From: Chitinophaga terrae (ex Kim and Jung 2007)
Lineage (GTDB): Bacteria; Bacteroidota; Bacteroidia; Chitinophagales; Chitinophagaceae
Direction of reading: 5' to 3'
DNA: 64,000 bases
Assembly (NCBI RefSeq): GCF_900107795.1
Contig: NZ_FNRL01000015.1
Span: 66,405-130,404, forward strand
How positions within the stretch are numbered: the stretch's first letter is position 1; every line of letters begins with the position of its first letter. Of this stretch, positions 26,915-34,529 are shown piece after piece. Under the pieces are notes generated by a model. The model made no database searches. It saw nothing but the letters and a program-made list of their open reading frames with translations, and had not been told where the DNA came from. The translations under genes were made by a program, and so were the position numbers.

Positions 26915-29900
26915 TTAAAAAGTGACATTCAGTTTTGCTCCTACAGGAATAGCCCATGGAGTAACATTATATCTTTCTATCCCCTGTTTAAACTGCATGC
27001 CCGATCCCTGCACACTGGTCGAAGGCTGGTAGGCATTTTCCGGATCAATGCCGATCCTGGCGGCAGTCCAGAGAATGATGTTGCGGCTGTAAACAGTGAA
27101 ACTTGCCCGCTGTAACTTCGCCTGCCTGATGAGGCGCTGCGGCAGCTCATAACTAAGCGATACTTCTCTCAGCTTCAGGTAGGAAGCAGGGAAGAGGAAT
27201 GCCCGGGTAAACGACCAGGCAGTACTGCCTGCATAAGGCAAAGTGAGCGTCCCGTCATTCCCCAGGTTTTCAATATACCCGGTGGGGTTGCCATTAGCAT
27301 CATATCCTTTCGCCCTTACACCAGGTATAAACACCCCGCCGTAAGGCAGCACATAAGGGCCGTAGGTAAAAGGGAAACTATTGTATTCGGGAGTGGGGCC
27401 GCCAACAAGCGGGAAGTTATTGCCGCTTGGGATCACCAGTTGATCCTGGTGGCTTACCAGGTAATCTCTTAACTCCTGTCCTTTCATGGTACCGGGATTA
27501 TAGAGCTTGTCCAGGAAGAGCTGCGAGTTGCCATGCTCTTCTCCATAGCGGTAAGTCTGGGAAACGAAATCGCCGCCGTTCCGCCAGTCGAAGGTCATGC
27601 TCAGGGTGAAGTTCTTATAGGAAACCGTTGTCTGGGCGCCCATAATAAAATTAGGATTGAAGTTGCCTATCTTATTCCGGGTATTGATAGCATCGATAGT
27701 TTGCCATTTACCGGTATTATCAAGGATGGGGTAACCATAGTAAGGCGACGACTTATCTGTTACCGCCACCAGTTGCGCATCATAGATGTCGCCAATATCT
27801 TCCCCTACGTAGGTCCATGCGCCTCCTTTACCTTCTTCCCAGAGGGTATAATATGGCATGCCATCGGGCAGTTCTATGATCCTTGTTCTGTTGCGGGTGA
27901 AATTGAAGTTTATATCCCATTTCCAGTTCCGGGTATCCACGGGCGTGCCGCCCAGCGAAAGTTCAATGCCCCGGCCCCTTAGCAACCCGGCGTTGATACT
28001 GCGGGAGGAATAACCGGAAGATGGCGGAGTTTTAGGACTGAAGATCTGGTTCTTGTTTTCCACGATATAATATGTTCCGGCAAAACGGAGGCGATTGCGG
28101 AACAGGTTGATGTCGATACCTCCTTCATAGGAAGTGGCAATTTCGGGCTTCAGGTAAGGGTTCAGCAATGTACCGGAAGTGCTGAGACGCGGGATATTAT
28201 CCCAGGAGCCAATACTGCTAAGGGTTGCAACCAGCTGGTAAGGAGCTGCATCATTACCCACTTGTGCGGCGCCGGCCCTGATCTTTACCAGGTTGATGTT
28301 ATCGGAAGTGATATGAGCCATTTCGTTTACCAGCAAACTAAGCGAAGCGGAAGGGTAGAAGTAGGGAGCTGCATCCGGCAAGGTGCTCGACCAGTCGTTG
28401 CGGGCTGTTACATCCAGGTAAGCCATCCCTTTATATCCCACGTTCAGCATACCGTATATGCTATTCACTCCTTTTTCGAACCTGCTGCTGCTGTACCTGA
28501 GGTTAGCCGGCGAGATATTCTGGATAGTGAAAACGCCCGGAGTATTGAGTCCTGTGCCATCCTGCGTTGCGGTTGTTACATTGCTGCCTGTCTGGTATCT
28601 CATATTGCCGCCGGCGGAGACGCTGAAGTCGAAGTGCTGCACTGTTTTTTTATAGGTGAGCAAGGCGTCCATATTCCGCTCATAGTTATTAAGGTTGATG
28701 ATACCATAGGCTCCGCCCGGGTTGTTCAGGTAGCTGTTGGCGATCTTGGTTTCTCTTTTCTCGCCATAGGTATCCAGCGCATACCTTACCATCAAAGAGA
28801 GCGATGGAAGGATCTTCCAGTCGGCCCGCAGGTTGCCGAATACCCTGTCTCTCACGAACCCGTTATTCACTTCATAGGCGAGGAAATAAGGGTTATTGAA
28901 TGCGCCGTTGAATTGGGTGCGTTGTTGCAATCCTTCCTGGCCCGGCATCCAGTAGTCTCTCAGGTCGCGCACATCGATGTGGGGCGAGATGCTGTATACA
29001 GCCTGTAACGGGTTGGCCCCGCGGTCGCCCGCCGCCCGGTTATTGGAATTATTCCTGCTGAAATCAATATTGGTGCTGATACTCAATCTGGAATTGAGTT
29101 GCAGGCTGGAACTGAGGTTCAGGGAGTTTTTATAAAGATCAGTGTTCGGGATAATTCCTTTGTTCGACATATTGGCGTATGAAAGGCGGTAGGCGATTTT
29201 CCCATTGTTGTTTGCAATGGATGCGCCGGCGGTAGTAGTAATGCCCGTATTCACGAAATTCTTCACGTTATCTTTATGCGATACCAAAGGCATAGGGATC
29301 TTTTTACCATCCGGGCCTACCGGGCTATTCCACTGTACTTCTTCATACCCCATATCCAGCTCTGCACCGAAGGTCGCATCCACGTTTTCCTGGATGATAG
29401 ATCCGAAAGGATTGGTGAGGAGGCTTCCACTGCGGGAAAAAGGAATGCCCGACAGTTGACCAGAACCGAATTTAGTTTGCCATTTCAGGTACTTGTAAGG
29501 GATATCGAATACCGTATTCACGTAAGCGTCTACAGTTACTTTATCCACTTTCTTTCCGGTTTTGGTAGTGATGAGCACCACGCCGTTACCTGCCCTGGAG
29601 CCATATAAGGCGGCTGCACTGGGACCTTTCAGGATAGTTACGCTTTCAATATTGTCGGGGTTAATATCGGAGATGGCATTACCATAATCGACCATATTAT
29701 CGCGTCCTATCTGGCTGATATTGTTTACCGTGTTGGCGATGGGAACTCCGTCGACTACAAAAAGCGGCTGGTTGTCGCTGCTAAGGGAAGTAGCTCCCCG
29801 TATGACCATGCTAACAGAGGAACCGGTAGGGCCTGTATTGTTGATAGTAACGCCGGCAACTTTACCGGAGATGGAATTCAGCAGGTTTTCCTGGGTAACG

Positions 29901-30373
29901 CGGTTAAATTCTTTACCTCCCAGCTCTTCTACGGAGTATCCCAATGCTTTCTTCTCTCTTCGTATACCCAGCGCCGTTACGAGTACCTGGTTTAACTCTT
30001 CCATTTTTTTTTTCAAAACAACGGAGAGGGATAATTTGCTGGAATCGCTGATCATGTACCCGCGAAGCGTATCGCTGTTATATCCCATCTGGGAAAGTAC
30101 AAAATGATAAGGGCCGCCTGCCGGCAGTTTGGAAAAAGTAAAAATACCTTTTTCATTGGTCACGGTAGTTGCCAGTACCTTATTGCTGGCGTCTTCCATC
30201 TTTACCAAAACACCGGGCAGGATCTCATTGCTTTCATTTTTGATGATGCCGATAGCGGCAGGTCGGGGGCTTTGCGCAGCGGCAATTACCGGGAAGAAAT
30301 GCCATAGCAATATTACCAGCCAGATAAGGGCTGCAGGATTGCATTTGCGCAATTGTCTGGTTGTCACACTCAT
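26915..30373 (-). CDS. SusC/RagA-family TonB-dependent outer-membrane transporter
   Basis: 1152 residues from the ATG at 30373; the upstream extension starts with a TTG. Signal peptide to about residue 34, then a CarboxypepD_reg-like beta-sandwich (40-115), the plug domain with TALGIRREKKALGY, the SusC-specific FVVDGVPI and KGPSAAALYGSRAGNGVVLITTK cut by a few residues, and a long beta-barrel ending in an aromatic C-terminus (KLNVTF). It has no N-terminal STN domain, yet a FecR anti-sigma gene lies upstream; the DUF4974-like tail of that FecR may serve the contact. It imports an oligomer captured by the SusD partner. Confidence 0.95.
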   Translation of the reverse strand: MSVTTRQLRKCNPAALIWLVILLWHFFPVIAAAQSPRPAAIGIIKNESNEILPGVLVKMEDASNKVLATTVTNEKGIFTFSKLPAGGPYHFVLSQMGYNSDTLRGYMISDSSKLSLSVVLKKKMEELNQVLVTALGIRREKKALGYSVEELGGKEFNRVTQENLLNSISGKVAGVTINNTGPTGSSVSMVIRGATSLSSDNQPLFVVDGVPIANTVNNISQIGRDNMVDYGNAISDINPDNIESVTILKGPSAAALYGSRAGNGVVLITTKTGKKVDKVTVDAYVNTVFDIPYKYLKWQTKFGSGQLSGIPFSRSGSLLTNPFGSIIQENVDATFGAELDMGYEEVQWNSPVGPDGKKIPMPLVSHKDNVKNFVNTGITTTAGASIANNNGKIAYRLSYANMSNKGIIPNTDLYKNSLNLSSSLQLNSRLSISTNIDFSRNNSNNRAAGDRGANPLQAVYSISPHIDVRDLRDYWMPGQEGLQQRTQFNGAFNNPYFLAYEVNNGFVRDRVFGNLRADWKILPSLSLMVRYALDTYGEKRETKIANSYLNNPGGAYGIINLNNYERNMDALLTYKKTVQHFDFSVSAGGNMRYQTGSNVTTATQDGTGLNTPGVFTIQNISPANLRYSSSRFEKGVNSIYGMLNVGYKGMAYLDVTARNDWSSTLPDAAPYFYPSASLSLLVNEMAHITSDNINLVKIRAGAAQVGNDAAPYQLVATLSSIGSWDNIPRLSTSGTLLNPYLKPEIATSYEGGIDINLFRNRLRFAGTYYIVENKNQIFSPKTPPSSGYSSRSINAGLLRGRGIELSLGGTPVDTRNWKWDINFNFTRNRTRIIELPDGMPYYTLWEEGKGGAWTYVGEDIGDIYDAQLVAVTDKSSPYYGYPILDNTGKWQTIDAINTRNKIGNFNPNFIMGAQTTVSYKNFTLSMTFDWRNGGDFVSQTYRYGEEHGNSQLFLDKLYNPGTMKGQELRDYLVSHQDQLVIPSGNNFPLVGGPTPEYNSFPFTYGPYVLPYGGVFIPGVRAKGYDANGNPTGYIENLGNDGTLTLPYAGSTAWSFTRAFLFPASYLKLREVSLSYELPQRLIRQAKLQRASFTVYSRNIILWTAARIGIDPENAYQPSTSVQGSGMQFKQGIERYNVTPWAIPVGAKLNVTF

Positions 30374-30463
30374 AATTATTTCATTTTTTAAAGGCAATAG
30401 GATGTTTGTACCCCTTCACAGAGATGGAGTGCTAAAACAGTATGGGAAATTTGTCTTTTTAGA

Positions 30464-31498
30464 TTATTGTATTATATAGACAACATCACTTTTCTGGCTA
30501 ATGGTAAGATTGTTCAATGTGCCGATAGTTGACAGGAACTCTTTCAGCGTCTCTTTACTGCTGTCAAAAACCCCTGTGAAATTCATGTCTGTCAGCATAG
30601 CAGGCGTATATTGTATTTTGACCTGGTACTTATCAGATAGCTGTTTGAATATATTTGCCAGCGGGTCATTGTTGAAGGAGAGTATTTCGTTGATACGCTC
30701 CGGTTGTTTGCCCGGCTTCACAGCCTGTACAGGCGCATTCACGGCCAGCAACATCTTCTGCCTGTCGTAGCTCAGTTCCTGGCCGGGAAGCAGGTATATA
30801 TCTTTATCCAACCCTGGCGTGCTATGTTCAGTTCTTACCAGCACTTTCCCGCTGAACAGTTTAACATGGGTAGTATGTTTATTTTCCCAGGCGGTGATTT
30901 TGAACACGGTGCCCAGGGCGGTGGTACCAACGTTGCCTGCAACTACAGTAAAGGGGTGATCCTGGCTGCCGGTTACGCGGAATACAGCCTGGCCTTTCAG
31001 TGTTACTGTTCTTTTGTTGCTGGCAAACGGATCGGCGTATTCGACCTGGCTTCCGGGCGCCAGCTCTATTATACTTCCGTCGGCGAGCCGGATATTCATG
31101 GTTTTGCGGCCGTTGTTATAAACCTGTTTTAATTGGTTATTTGCTATCGGTGCGGTCTTCGCAGGTTGGGCCAGGGCGGTTTGTTTTACCGTTGGCCGGG
31201 GAAAAGTTATCCGGTATAAACCGCCTGCGATCAGGAGCAAAACAGCAGCGGCCCAGCTGAAGTAGCGCCAGTTCGATCTCTTCCTGAGATAGGTCCGGCT
31301 TTCAATCACTGCCAGCATTTTTTCGGAAACTGATTCAGGCAATTGCTCGTCCGACTGGAAAGCATGCCAGGTATCTTCCGTTAAATAAGGCTGCAGTGCT
31401 TCGGGATGCCGACGAATGAACGCTTCCACGATCCGGCGTTCATCCTCGTTGCATTCGCCCCGCAAAAACTTTATGATAAGTGTTTTTGAATACTTCAT
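30464..31498 (-). CDS. FecR-family anti-sigma factor with DUF4974 tail
   Basis: 344 residues. A cytoplasmic N-terminal helical region (1-75) that would hold the sigma factor, one transmembrane helix at about 80-97, a FecR beta-domain with LADGSIIELAPGSQVEY and GKVLVRT, and a C-terminal STN-like DUF4974 domain (FNNDPLANIFKQLSDKYQVKIQY). It lies 43 bp after the sigma gene and 66-90 bp before susC. It should transmit the state of the SusC transporter to the ECF sigma factor. Confidence 0.92.
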   Translation of the reverse strand: MKYSKTLIIKFLRGECNEDERRIVEAFIRRHPEALQPYLTEDTWHAFQSDEQLPESVSEKMLAVIESRTYLRKRSNWRYFSWAAAVLLLIAGGLYRITFPRPTVKQTALAQPAKTAPIANNQLKQVYNNGRKTMNIRLADGSIIELAPGSQVEYADPFASNKRTVTLKGQAVFRVTGSQDHPFTVVAGNVGTTALGTVFKITAWENKHTTHVKLFSGKVLVRTEHSTPGLDKDIYLLPGQELSYDRQKMLLAVNAPVQAVKPGKQPERINEILSFNNDPLANIFKQLSDKYQVKIQYTPAMLTDMNFTGVFDSSKETLKEFLSTIGTLNNLTISQKSDVVYIIQ

Positions 31499-31541
31499 GT
31501 TTATGTATTCGTTTTAGAACCGGAAATCCCTCACTGAATGA

Positions 31542-32081
31542 TTAATAAATCCACAAAAGAATGATCAGTGGAAGGGAATTCTTCAACTGGCGGAGCGCCC
31601 TGACAATATGATTTTCCACGGTTTTGGGAGAAATAGATAATTGCCTGGCGATCTCTTTATGAGGAAGCCCCTCGAAGCGGCTTAGTTTAAATACGCTTCT
31701 CCTGATAGGGGAAAGTTGTTCGATGCTGTTGCATACCAGGTATAGTTCTTCTTTCACAGCGATATCTGTTTCGGTATGCCAGCTGTCTGTATCCCTTACC
31801 ATTGCCTGGATATGTCGGTTACGGACCTCCTGTTTGCGCAGCAGATCGCTCATTACACTTTTAGCTATGCGGAAAAGTTGAGTAGAGATAGAAAAAGCGG
31901 TAGACAGCTTCTCCCGTTTCTCCCAAAGCAGGATAAACGAAAGTTGCACAGTTTCCTCCGCGAGGTACTCGGAGTGCGTACATTTCAATATATAGAAATA
32001 CAGTTTTGTATGGTATTGTTGATATACCATTTTAAAACTTGCGATATTTCCATTGATGATATCCTGTACAATACTTTCCAT
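31542..32081 (-). CDS. ECF RNA polymerase sigma factor (Bacteroidota RpoE type)
   Basis: 179 residues if translated from the ATG at 32081; the longer frame begins with a TTG and adds residues that do not fit the family. Region 2 contains YHTKLYFYILKCTHSEYLAEETVQ, interrupted here for length, and region 4 contains LSISPKTVENHIVRALRQLK, a clear sigma-70 region-4 HTH. It should direct RNA polymerase to the susCD promoter and be held by the FecR protein encoded next. Confidence 0.92.
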   Translation of the reverse strand: MESIVQDIINGNIASFKMVYQQYHTKLYFYILKCTHSEYLAEETVQLSFILLWEKREKLSTAFSISTQLFRIAKSVMSDLLRKQEVRNRHIQAMVRDTDSWHTETDIAVKEELYLVCNSIEQLSPIRRSVFKLSRFEGLPHKEIARQLSISPKTVENHIVRALRQLKNSLPLIILLWIY

Positions 32082-32168
32082 AAGTGCCAGCAAATATCTG
32101 TTCGCCTTTATAAGATAAAAGAAATTACCGATTATATTATTGTTATTTTGAAACAACAATGCCTGTTG

Positions 32169-32687
32169 CTACTTCTTTAGTTTCAAGGTCAATGGTACAG
32201 TGGCCACTCCGGGGATATTAACCGTCAGCGCCAGGTCCAGGTTTGTATTACTGATGTTATCGATCCAGTGCGGATCATTTTCTCCTTTCTCAGAAACCAG
32301 CTTTATTGCACCGTCATGCACATCCATTTCCCAGGTTCCTTTGTTCCCTGCTACCGGCAGAATGAGGTCGGTACATCCATTTATCGCAAAAGTTCCGTCC
32401 TCGTTAAACGTATAGGTATTATTGACAGTGCAGGTAAACAGTGCGCCGGCCGGGCCTAACAGCGGGGCGAGGACCAGGATGCTGGTACCGGCCGGGATAT
32501 TTTGCTTGTTTAGTTTTACTGCTACTGCCAGTACGATGTCCTGCTGTTTCCAGGCGCCGGTAACCATCTGGTATTTGGCAGATTTGGCTGGAGCGGCGTT
32601 ACTGTCCTTTTTACAGCTGCTGGAAAATACACTGCCGGCAAACAGCATTATTGAAAGATAGGCGAGGGTAAAAAAGCGCATGTGCAT
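32169..32687 (-). CDS. Lipocalin-like lipoprotein of unknown function
   Basis: 172 residues from the ATG at 32687 (a second ATG at 32681 is equally possible). A lipoprotein signal ends VFSSSC. The mature part has the GAWKQQDI start, YTFNEDGTFAINGC and GTWEMDVHDGAIKL strands seen in Bacteroidota lipocalin-like DUF proteins. It is upstream of the sigma gene on the same strand and may be co-transcribed with it. Ligand unknown. Confidence 0.8.
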   Translation of the reverse strand: MHMRFFTLAYLSIMLFAGSVFSSSCKKDSNAAPAKSAKYQMVTGAWKQQDIVLAVAVKLNKQNIPAGTSILVLAPLLGPAGALFTCTVNNTYTFNEDGTFAINGCTDLILPVAGNKGTWEMDVHDGAIKLVSEKGENDPHWIDNISNTNLDLALTVNIPGVATVPLTLKLKK

Positions 32688-33190
32688 TTTATTAGGTGAT
32701 AGAAAGCAAATGTTATTACTATGTATTCGTTTTAAAAAGCCTTTTCCCTCACCGCTTAACAATTGGTTAATATAAGAATTGACTTAGTGTAAAAAGTACC
32801 CATTATAACAGGTAGGCTTCCTGGCCTGATATTAAACAACCTGGTGATATGAAAATCGCTACAAGTCAACCTACGAACAGAAAATATTCAAGCATCCTGT
32901 TATCCCAGGAAGCATCGTTAATGACATCAGGTCAGGCAAAAAAATTTTATGGAAAAAAAGCGACAGGTAAGCTGACTTATAAATTAAAAACGGTCGATTG
33001 CAATAGCGAAAAGTTGAGTCATTTTTAATGAAAATAACCCATTCCGTTAATTTTTAAAAGCATTGTTCAACATTAAAAATCAATGCTAAACAGATTTAGT
33101 ATAAGGTGTGTCGACAAAAAAATATATCCATTGACGTTATTTATAAACAGGAAAAATTTTTATCGAGCACGAAAAAAAGTTTGTAAATAT
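32688..33190. other. AT-rich intergenic region
   Basis: No ORF recognised. It contains the start region of the Sus-type operon on the left. The right part becomes very AT-rich before the promoter at 33191. No strong hairpin seen. Confidence 0.4.
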
Positions 33191-33222
33191 TTTGTGATAT
33201 CAAAAAATTATTTTCATCTTTG
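33191..33222 (+). promoter_or_regulatory. Bacteroidota-type promoter of the tRNA-like array/slipin unit
   Basis: TTTG at 33191-33194, a 20-bp spacer, then CATCTTTG at 33215-33222, which matches the Bacteroidota -7 consensus TAnnTTTG in seven of eight positions. The -33/-7 spacing is canonical. Transcription should start near 33229. It is the best promoter match I found in the window. Confidence 0.75.
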
Positions 33223-33228
33223 CATCGT

Positions 33229-33396
33229 TAAAATTTTTTAAAACATGTACCGCTCAATAAACTTTTTTAAACATACAAGTATAGCTGTCATCGAACGGCC
33301 ATATATTGTATTGCGGGGCATGTTATGCATTCGAAAACGTCGCTAGAACGAATTCACTATAACACAGGCCCCGCAAGAGATTGCGGGGCTTTTTTT
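33229..33396 (+). ncRNA. Short transcript or leader with terminator/antiterminator pair 1
   Basis: The terminator is GCCCCGCAA (33368-33376), a GAGA tetraloop and TTGCGGGGC (33381-33389), then seven T residues. An identical TTGCGGGGC lies upstream at 33311-33319 and can pair with the same GCCCCGCAA arm, which would dissolve the terminator. This is the architecture of a transcription attenuator. A 33-codon ATG frame at 33245, ending in basic residues RKRR just past the upstream arm, could be a leader peptide. It could equally be a stable small RNA. Confidence 0.6.
33366..33396 (+). terminator. Strong intrinsic terminator 1
   Basis: A perfect 9-bp GC-rich stem closed by a GAGA tetraloop and followed by T7. 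It is about 160 nt downstream of the predicted transcription start and upstream of the tRNA array. Confidence 0.9.
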
Positions 33397-33504
33397 ATGT
33401 GCTGAATAAGACATGGGATTAATAAGCATACGCATGCAATACATACAAATTATTGATAGTCATAGTACTGCTTTGACATGGAATTGCTATGCCTTTTCAT
33501 ATAA

Positions 33505-33578
33505 AAATAAACGACCGTTTCAGTAAGTATACCTAACTGAATAAGGAGCCGGTCGGAAAAATCGTGACCGGCTTTTTT
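33505..33578 (+). promoter_or_regulatory. Terminator/antiterminator pair 2
   Basis: The terminator is GCCGGTC (33548-33554) with GACCGGC (33566-33572) followed by six T residues. Upstream, CGACCG at 33512-33517 can pair with CGGTCG at 33550-33555, enclosing a TTCAGT/ACTGAA hairpin (33519-33541), and would break the terminator. It is the second element of this design in 200 bp, so the arrangement is unlikely to be an accident. It may be a second attenuator in series or a separate small RNA. Confidence 0.6.
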
Positions 33579-33706
33579 ATGTTTACATATGTAACATTAA
33601 CGAATAAACGAAAATTGAAATTTTACACGAAAAACATGTAATAACTTTTACGTATATACGAAGTGATTTTTTATTTGATCCATTTATCCCCAAAACGGTG
33701 ATTATA

Positions 33707-33768
33707 GTTCAAGGGAAGAACATCCGGTTGTGAGCCGGAAAATTTGGGTTCGAATCCCAATATTCACC
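33707..33768 (+). tRNA. tRNA-His (GTG), divergent
   Basis: D-stem GTTC/GAAC with a 7-nt loop, anticodon stem TCCGG/CCGGA around TTGTGAG giving anticodon GTG, T-arm TTGGG-TTCGAAT-CCCAA. The extra G-1 at 33707 opposite C73 at 33768 is the tRNA-His identity element. The acceptor stem has a T-T mismatch at pair 5-68. No CCA is encoded. Confidence 0.8.
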
Positions 33769-33776
33769 CCGGATTT

Positions 33777-33860
33777 GCGGGTACGGCGAAGTGGGAGAGT
33801 CGCAATAGTCTGTAAAACTATCGCCTGATGGCTAAGCAGGTTCGAATCCTGCTGCCCGCA
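33777..33860 (+). tRNA. tRNA-Tyr (GTA)
   Basis: Acceptor GCGGGTA/TGCCCGC, anticodon stem ATAGT/ACTAT around CTGTAAA giving anticodon GTA, a long class-II variable arm with GCC/GGC stem, T-arm GCAGG-TTCGAAT-CCTGC and discriminator A. All arms fit a bacterial tRNA-Tyr. It begins 8 nt after tRNA-His. Confidence 0.88.
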
Positions 33861-33886
33861 CACAAACATCCATTGTGTTAACCCCC

Positions 33887-33959
33887 TGGCTTATAGCTCA
33901 ATGGTTAGAGCAACTGCCTTATACGCAGCAGGTTACCAGTTCAAGTCTGGTTAAGCCAA
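33887..33959 (+). tRNA. tRNA with anticodon TAT (Ile, reading AUA)
   Basis: Acceptor TGGCTTA/TAAGCCA pairs perfectly, starting with an unusual U1-A72 pair. D-stem GCTC/GAGC, anticodon stem CTGC/GCAG (with an A-C mismatch at 27-43) around CTTATAC giving anticodon TAT, T-arm ACCAG-TTCAAGT-CTGGT. Most bacteria read AUA with a lysidine-modified CAU tRNA; a UAU tRNA-Ile is uncommon. Confidence 0.8.
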
Positions 33960-33964
33960 CAAAT

Positions 33965-34036
33965 GAACGAATAGCTCCAATGGCAGAGCAGTGGTTTGAA
34001 GCGCCACCAGTGCAGGTTCGAGTCCTGCTTCGTTCG
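33965..34036 (+). tRNA. tRNA-Phe (GAA)
   Basis: Acceptor GAACGAA/TTCGTTC, D-stem GCTC/GAGC, anticodon stem GTGGT/GCCAC around TTGAAGC giving anticodon GAA, T-arm GCAGG-TTCGAGT-CCTGC. The discriminator base is G where tRNA-Phe normally has A. It starts 6 nt after the TAT tRNA. Confidence 0.85.
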
Positions 34037-34228
34037 CACCGGCCGATCGTAAGATCTGCTAAAGAGCTTCCCTTGCGGGAAGAAGGGTAGACAGACCATC
34101 GTTATCAACCCTGGCAAGGGTTTCAGGATAACCCTGCAGTGCAGCTGTTTTTAAACAGCCTGTATGCTGTTGTAACAGGCTGAATACTCTTCATTAGTGT
34201 GTTAAAGGTTCGAATCCTTTCTGGTGCA
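34036..34228 (+). ncRNA. tRNA-like element with expanded 5' part
   Basis: The 3' part is a good tRNA half: an anticodon-like arm ATACT-CTTCATT-AGTGT (anticodon position TCA), a T-arm AAAGG-TTCGAAT-CCTTT and an acceptor strand CTGGTGC plus A ending at 34228. The matching 5' acceptor strand is GCACCGG at 34036-34042, seven of seven pairs with one G-T, but about 140 nt lie between it and the anticodon arm instead of about 20. That insert folds into a row of hairpins, for example CTTCCC/GGGAAG, AACCCT/AGGGTT inside GTTATC/GATAAC, and CAGCCTGT/ACAGGCTG. It may be a tRNA mimic, not a translating tRNA. Confidence 0.5.
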
Positions 34229-34229
34229 T

Positions 34230-34310
34230 GCATCAGTAGCTCAAAGGGTAGAGCAACTAACTCCTGTTACGGAGTCGTTTATTCAAAAAGGAGACTTGAA
34301 ATCTCTCTCA
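34230..34310 (+). ncRNA. Incomplete tRNA-like element (Asn-like anticodon arm)
   Basis: A canonical D-arm TA-GCTC-AAAGGGTA-GAGC-A is followed by a hairpin ACTCC-TGTTAC-GGAGT whose six-base loop contains GTT, and by a T-arm-like GGAGA-CTTGAAA-TCTCT. The presumed 5' acceptor strand GCATCAG finds no partner after the T-arm. It looks like a decayed or deliberately non-canonical tRNA. Confidence 0.45.
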
Positions 34311-34320
34311 ACAACCCACT

Positions 34321-34468
34321 GAGACCAGGTTTGCGATGCCTGGCAACTATTGGCAAAAGGCCAATACAAAGCAGGTTGGGCGCCAACCAGCAACTGTAGT
34401 AAAAACAACCCGAGGTATGCACTTCCTCCACCATAAGTGCTTTTACCAGGGTTGTTGGCGCTACAGTT
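34321..34468 (+). ncRNA. Chain of hairpins in the slipin leader, ending in a nested 77-nt stem-loop
   Basis: In order: CCAGG/CCTGG (34324-34342), ATTGGC/GCCAAT (34349-34365), GGTTGG/CCAACC (34374-34388), then a long nested structure made of AACTGTAG (34392-34399) with CTACAGTT (34461-34468), AACAACCC (34404-34411) with GGGTTGTT (34449-34456), and GCACTT (34419-34424) with AAGTGC (34435-34440). No T-run follows, so it is not a terminator. It lies 60 nt before the slipin start. Confidence 0.65.
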
Positions 34469-34529
34469 CCGTTAAAACCCGGCTGGCAGCGATACTGGTC
34501 TCTATTTCGTTAACCTCAAAACAAGAAAC

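Noticed and set aside
27427..30307. Plus-strand ORFs opposite the SusC gene, one of 248 codons
   Set aside because: Shadows of a clear TonB-dependent transporter; no domain or start context.
34392..34468. Intrinsic terminator before the slipin gene
   Set aside because: The hairpin is strong but has no T-run and lies within the presumed leader, 60 nt before a start codon.
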